Assembly (NCBI GenBank): GCA_964536015.1
Contig: CAZHVS010000003.1
Coordinates: 190,467 to 254,466, forward strand
Length of the DNA stretch: 64,000 nt
Direction of reading: 5' to 3'
From: CAZHVS01 sp964536015
GTDB taxonomy: Bacteria > Bacteroidota > Ignavibacteria > Ignavibacteriales > Ignavibacteriaceae
Part shown: in pieces, positions 62,063 to 64,000 of the stretch
How the letters are laid out: every line of letters starts with the position of its first letter
How positions within the stretch are numbered: position 1 is the stretch's first letter
Made by a program: the position numbers and the translations under genes
Notes under the pieces: generated by a model
What the model saw: the letters and a program-made list of their open reading frames with translations, nothing else
Databases searched by the model: none
What the model was told of the DNA's origin: nothing

Positions 62063-62431
62063 TTATTTCTTTTTATAATACTCCACAAATCCGTCTGTGG
62101 CAGCATAGCATAATTTTAAGGTGTCGTAAATAAATTGATATGTTGCCTGTTTTCCTCAGATGTTTATTATATTTCCTGGTGTATCGTAAGTGCAGGTATT
62201 TTGCAAAGTATCCTTGTAATATATGTTAACCTGCGTAGCGTTTATGAATTCAATTGAATGGTTATAACCTTGTGTTTGCGGCGTTTGTAAGATAAACACA
62301 GGTCAGCTTTTTTCAGATTTTACCCACTCCCATTTTGCGAGTAACTTATTTGCAGAGGCTTCCGGCTGAGTTGTGTTTTCTTTTTTGCACCCGGCAAATA
62401 ATATCAGCAGAGCTAAGAAATACTTGCACAT
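62063..62431 (-). pseudogene. Lipoprotein reading frame interrupted by two in-frame TGA codons
   Basis: The minus-strand frame from ATG 62431 to TAA 62063 spans 122 codons. It opens with a good Shine-Dalgarno sequence (GGAG, five bases away) and a textbook lipoprotein signal (MCKYFLALLILFAGCKKEN, Cys15). It continues with protein-like text (KLLAKWEWVKSEKS) to a natural end (DGFVEYYKKK). TGA occurs at codons 43 (62305-62303) and 92 (62158-62156), with no frameshift. Small Bacteroidota lipoproteins with a W-x-W-V-x-S stretch are usually followed by glycines, so codon 43 may once have been GGA. The protein is of unknown function. Most likely it is a recent pseudogene. Confidence 0.6.
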
Positions 62432-62538
62432 AACTTCTCCTGAATATTTTTTATTTAAACTGTTTTAAAATAGATAATTTATTTTAAAACAAAAGATATT
62501 TTATATTGTGAAGATGAGTTTGAACATAAACATAAATT

Positions 62539-62568
62539 TTAGAGATGGGAATAAAATCCCATCTCTTT
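62539..62568. terminator. Perfect 10-bp hairpin after the hypothetical gene
   Basis: AGAGATGGGA (62541-62550) and TCCCATCTCT (62557-62566) pair perfectly around a 6-base loop, 12 bases past the stop of the 62,578-63,267 gene. On the plus strand it is followed by a T-rich run; on the minus strand only by TAAAATTT. It probably stops minus-strand transcription weakly and blocks plus-strand transcription. Confidence 0.6.
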
Positions 62569-62577
62569 TTATTTAGT

Positions 62578-63267
62578 TTAATATTTTTCTTTCATAAAGC
62601 CCCAGACACGCATTTCTGATTCGTATGTATCGGGATAATTTGCCTTAAGTGAATTTACAAGGGCGGTAAGTGTTCTTCTAATTTCATCTTTTAATGTGTT
62701 TTTTGTAATAACTTTCTGTGATACCGATTCATCCATACTTTGTGCCTGATTCTTTTTAGATATGTACTGACTTTGGATGTTTAACCAAAAAGTTCTGCCG
62801 TACGTTTTGTTATTGAGCCCATCTTTAGTTAAGGAATCAAGAATAAGACTTAATGCAGACACCCTCAAGTCTCTATCTGTAGGAATTCGATACGATTTGC
62901 CCACATTAACAATTCCGTACTGAGAATAATGTGCTTTATCATTATCTCCATAAAGTTCTTTCAAATAATCTTTCAGAAAGCCAGTTCCTTTATCTATCTC
63001 TTTGTCAAGATTGGCAAGGTCACTCGAGATTTCCGGACGCAGGCTTCCTTCCGAAATTCTTGCATTAAGAACCTGTTCATACTCGCTTACTTTTGCGGCA
63101 AACACATTTGCATCTGTCCAAAGTAGTGTAATTTGGTGTTCATTTAGCCACTTGGCAGATACGTTCTTTGCCGTGTTAAGTAAATCCAAATCCGATGTTG
63201 GAATATTCCCCTTTGCCGACTTTTCTTTTGGTTCAGGGGCTAATGGGTTTTCTGAGTTGTCACTCAT
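62578..63267 (-). CDS. Unrecognised cytoplasmic protein
   Basis: A 229-residue protein I do not recognise. It has no signal peptide, no transmembrane helix and no cysteine. The first 25 residues are polar and disordered-looking (SENPLAPEPKEKSAKG). The rest is rich in predicted helix (LDLLNTAKNVSAKWLNEHQI, LADLNQEIDKG-like LANLDKEIDKGTGFLKDYL, KDEIRRTLTALVNSLK). Several aromatic and charged residues near the end (YESEMRVWGFMKEKY) may be a contact surface. AAAGGAG lies six bases before the ATG, so it is well translated. It stands alone between a hairpin terminator and a tandem-repeat array, which suggests an isolated transcription unit. Confidence 0.75.
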   Translation of the reverse strand: MSDNSENPLAPEPKEKSAKGNIPTSDLDLLNTAKNVSAKWLNEHQITLLWTDANVFAAKVSEYEQVLNARISEGSLRPEISSDLANLDKEIDKGTGFLKDYLKELYGDNDKAHYSQYGIVNVGKSYRIPTDRDLRVSALSLILDSLTKDGLNNKTYGRTFWLNIQSQYISKKNQAQSMDESVSQKVITKNTLKDEIRRTLTALVNSLKANYPDTYESEMRVWGFMKEKY

Positions 63268-63436
63268 ATTTTCTCCTTTTGTTTTGTTGAATAAATTAAT
63301 TATTTGATTTTATGGTATTAGGACAAAAACTTCTCACATACTTTTTTTTCAACTATGCAAATATTAAACTGAATCTATATCTGATTTTTTAATGTCTTAT
63401 GTTTAAAAACTAATTAATCAAAAAATAATTTTATCA

Positions 63437-63650
63437 CTTAGTTTCGGAAATTAAGCCTTCAACAAATTGATTTTGTCCTTAGTTTAAGAAACTAAGCCTT
63501 CAACAAATTGATTTTGCCCTTAGTTTAAGAAACTAAGCCTTCAACAAATTGATTTTGCCCTTAGTTTAAGAAACTAAGCCTTCAATAAATTGATTTTGCC
63601 CTTAGTTTAAGAAACTAAGCCTTCGGTAAAACAAATTTACCTTTAGTTTA
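63437..63650. repeat. Tandem array of 41-bp direct repeats, each containing a hairpin
   Basis: Five units begin at 63437, 63478, 63519, 63560 and 63601, and the start of a sixth is at 63641. Each unit has CTTAGTTT-AAG-AAACTAAG (8-bp inverted arms, 3-base loop) followed by a constant linker of about 22 bases (CCTTCAACAAATTGATTTTG plus CC). The first copy has CGG in the loop and one arm change that still allows a G-T pair. The last copy has a different linker. Units are nearly identical throughout, so there are no CRISPR-like spacers. The array is 170 bases upstream of the gene at 62,578-63,267. Confidence 0.9.
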
Positions 63651-64000
63651 ATAATTTATATCTGATTATGTATTGTCAGAGACTCAAAAAACAAAAAGGA
63701 GCTCATATTCAAAGTGCCAGTTAAGCAAAAAGAAAAGATGAGCTCAATTAAAAATTTCATCAGCATAGTTCAAATCTGTGAAATATTTTATTTTTTTTAT
63801 CCTTTTAGAAATGACTGCAATAAACATAAAGTTTAATTACAGTTCAATGTGGTACTCTTATTAAAAGTGATTCATTCAAGAAAAACGAATCGGGAAAAAA
63901 AATATGTGCTTAAAATAATTAAACACTCCGCAAAATAAAAAACGAAATTTATAAAAGATTATAAGAACACTGTTTTCAAATTAAGCTGGTTCACCATAAA
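63651..64000. other. Gene-free AT-rich stretch at the right edge
   Basis: I see no gene of convincing length or with a good ribosome-binding site here. The only structure noted is an 8-bp inverted pair, GAGCTCAT near 63,702 and ATGAGCTC near 63,740, about 30 bases apart. It may be part of the regulatory region of a gene beyond the window. Confidence 0.5.

Noticed and set aside
62063..62431. Selenoprotein with two selenocysteines, or a genome that reads TGA as an amino acid
   Set aside because: TGA ends the PLP-enzyme gene normally at 51662-51664. No clear hairpin of SECIS type was seen after either TGA. Kept only as a question in the findings.
63437..63650. CRISPR array
   Set aside because: The whole 41-bp unit is conserved, so there are no unique spacers. 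No cas genes are near.
63741..63839. Small plus-strand ORF of about 32 codons starting MSSIKNF
   Set aside because: It has no Shine-Dalgarno sequence and no recognisable family, and chance open frames are frequent in this AT-rich stretch.

Overview
The window is AT-rich bacterial chromosome, most likely from the Ignavibacteria or a close relative in the Bacteroidota/Chlorobi group. Three genes end in a type IX secretion (T9SS) type A C-terminal sorting domain with the NYPNPFNP signature, and several intergenic regions carry the Bacteroidota promoter pattern TTG/TTTG-N19-21-TAnnTTTG. Many genes also keep a Shine-Dalgarno sequence (GGAG or AAGGA). All genes lie on the minus strand except one, a YgfK-like oxidoreductase. 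The description below follows transcription, from high to low coordinates.

Region 1 (1-32,300) is one continuous translation/transcription block. A promoter near 32,300 precedes tRNA-Tyr, tRNA-Gly, tRNA-Thr, rpmG, tRNA-Trp, secE, nusG, rplK-A-J-L, a hairpin attenuator, and rpoB-rpoC. A strong promoter near 20,625 then precedes rpsL-rpsG-fusA-tuf. A tuf terminator follows, and then the S10, spc and alpha gene series from rpsJ to rplQ. A tRNA-Gln gene sits inside the spc series between rplR and rpsE. The adk gene often found between secY and map is absent. The block ends at a terminator between rplQ and the GTPase gene engB. A membrane-anchored GAF protein runs off the left edge.

Region 2 (32,470-42,030) is a probable operon: a periplasmic-propeller histidine kinase, a translationally coupled NarL-type regulator, a lone receiver protein and two T9SS-exported proteins. 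It is bounded by two near-identical terminator hairpins. Upstream (42,027-50,202) is a second probable unit: an M16 peptidase, nuoG-nuoH-nuoI, a ComM-like ATPase and a third T9SS protein.

Region 3 (50,260-58,417) is a molybdoenzyme/purine-type module. The minus-strand genes are a YgeY-like hydrolase, a YgeW-like carbamoyltransferase, a Zn-ribbon threonine-synthase-like PLP enzyme, a MocA-like nucleotidyltransferase and XdhC. A YgfK-like flavin/iron-sulfur enzyme diverges from them. Relatives of this set belong to anaerobic purine/uric acid catabolism clusters, but the hydroxylase, SsnA and HyuA genes are not in this window and YgeX may be replaced by the PLP enzyme. This is the most interesting module here.

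Region 4 (58,465-64,000) holds a SpoIIE-type phosphatase with a sugar-binding-like sensor domain, an orphan DNA methyltransferase, a decayed patch and an unrecognised gene. The patch contains a T9SS domain remnant and a lipoprotein frame interrupted by two in-frame TGA codons. The region ends with an array of about five 41-bp direct repeats, each containing a perfect or near-perfect hairpin, followed by about 350 bases with no gene.
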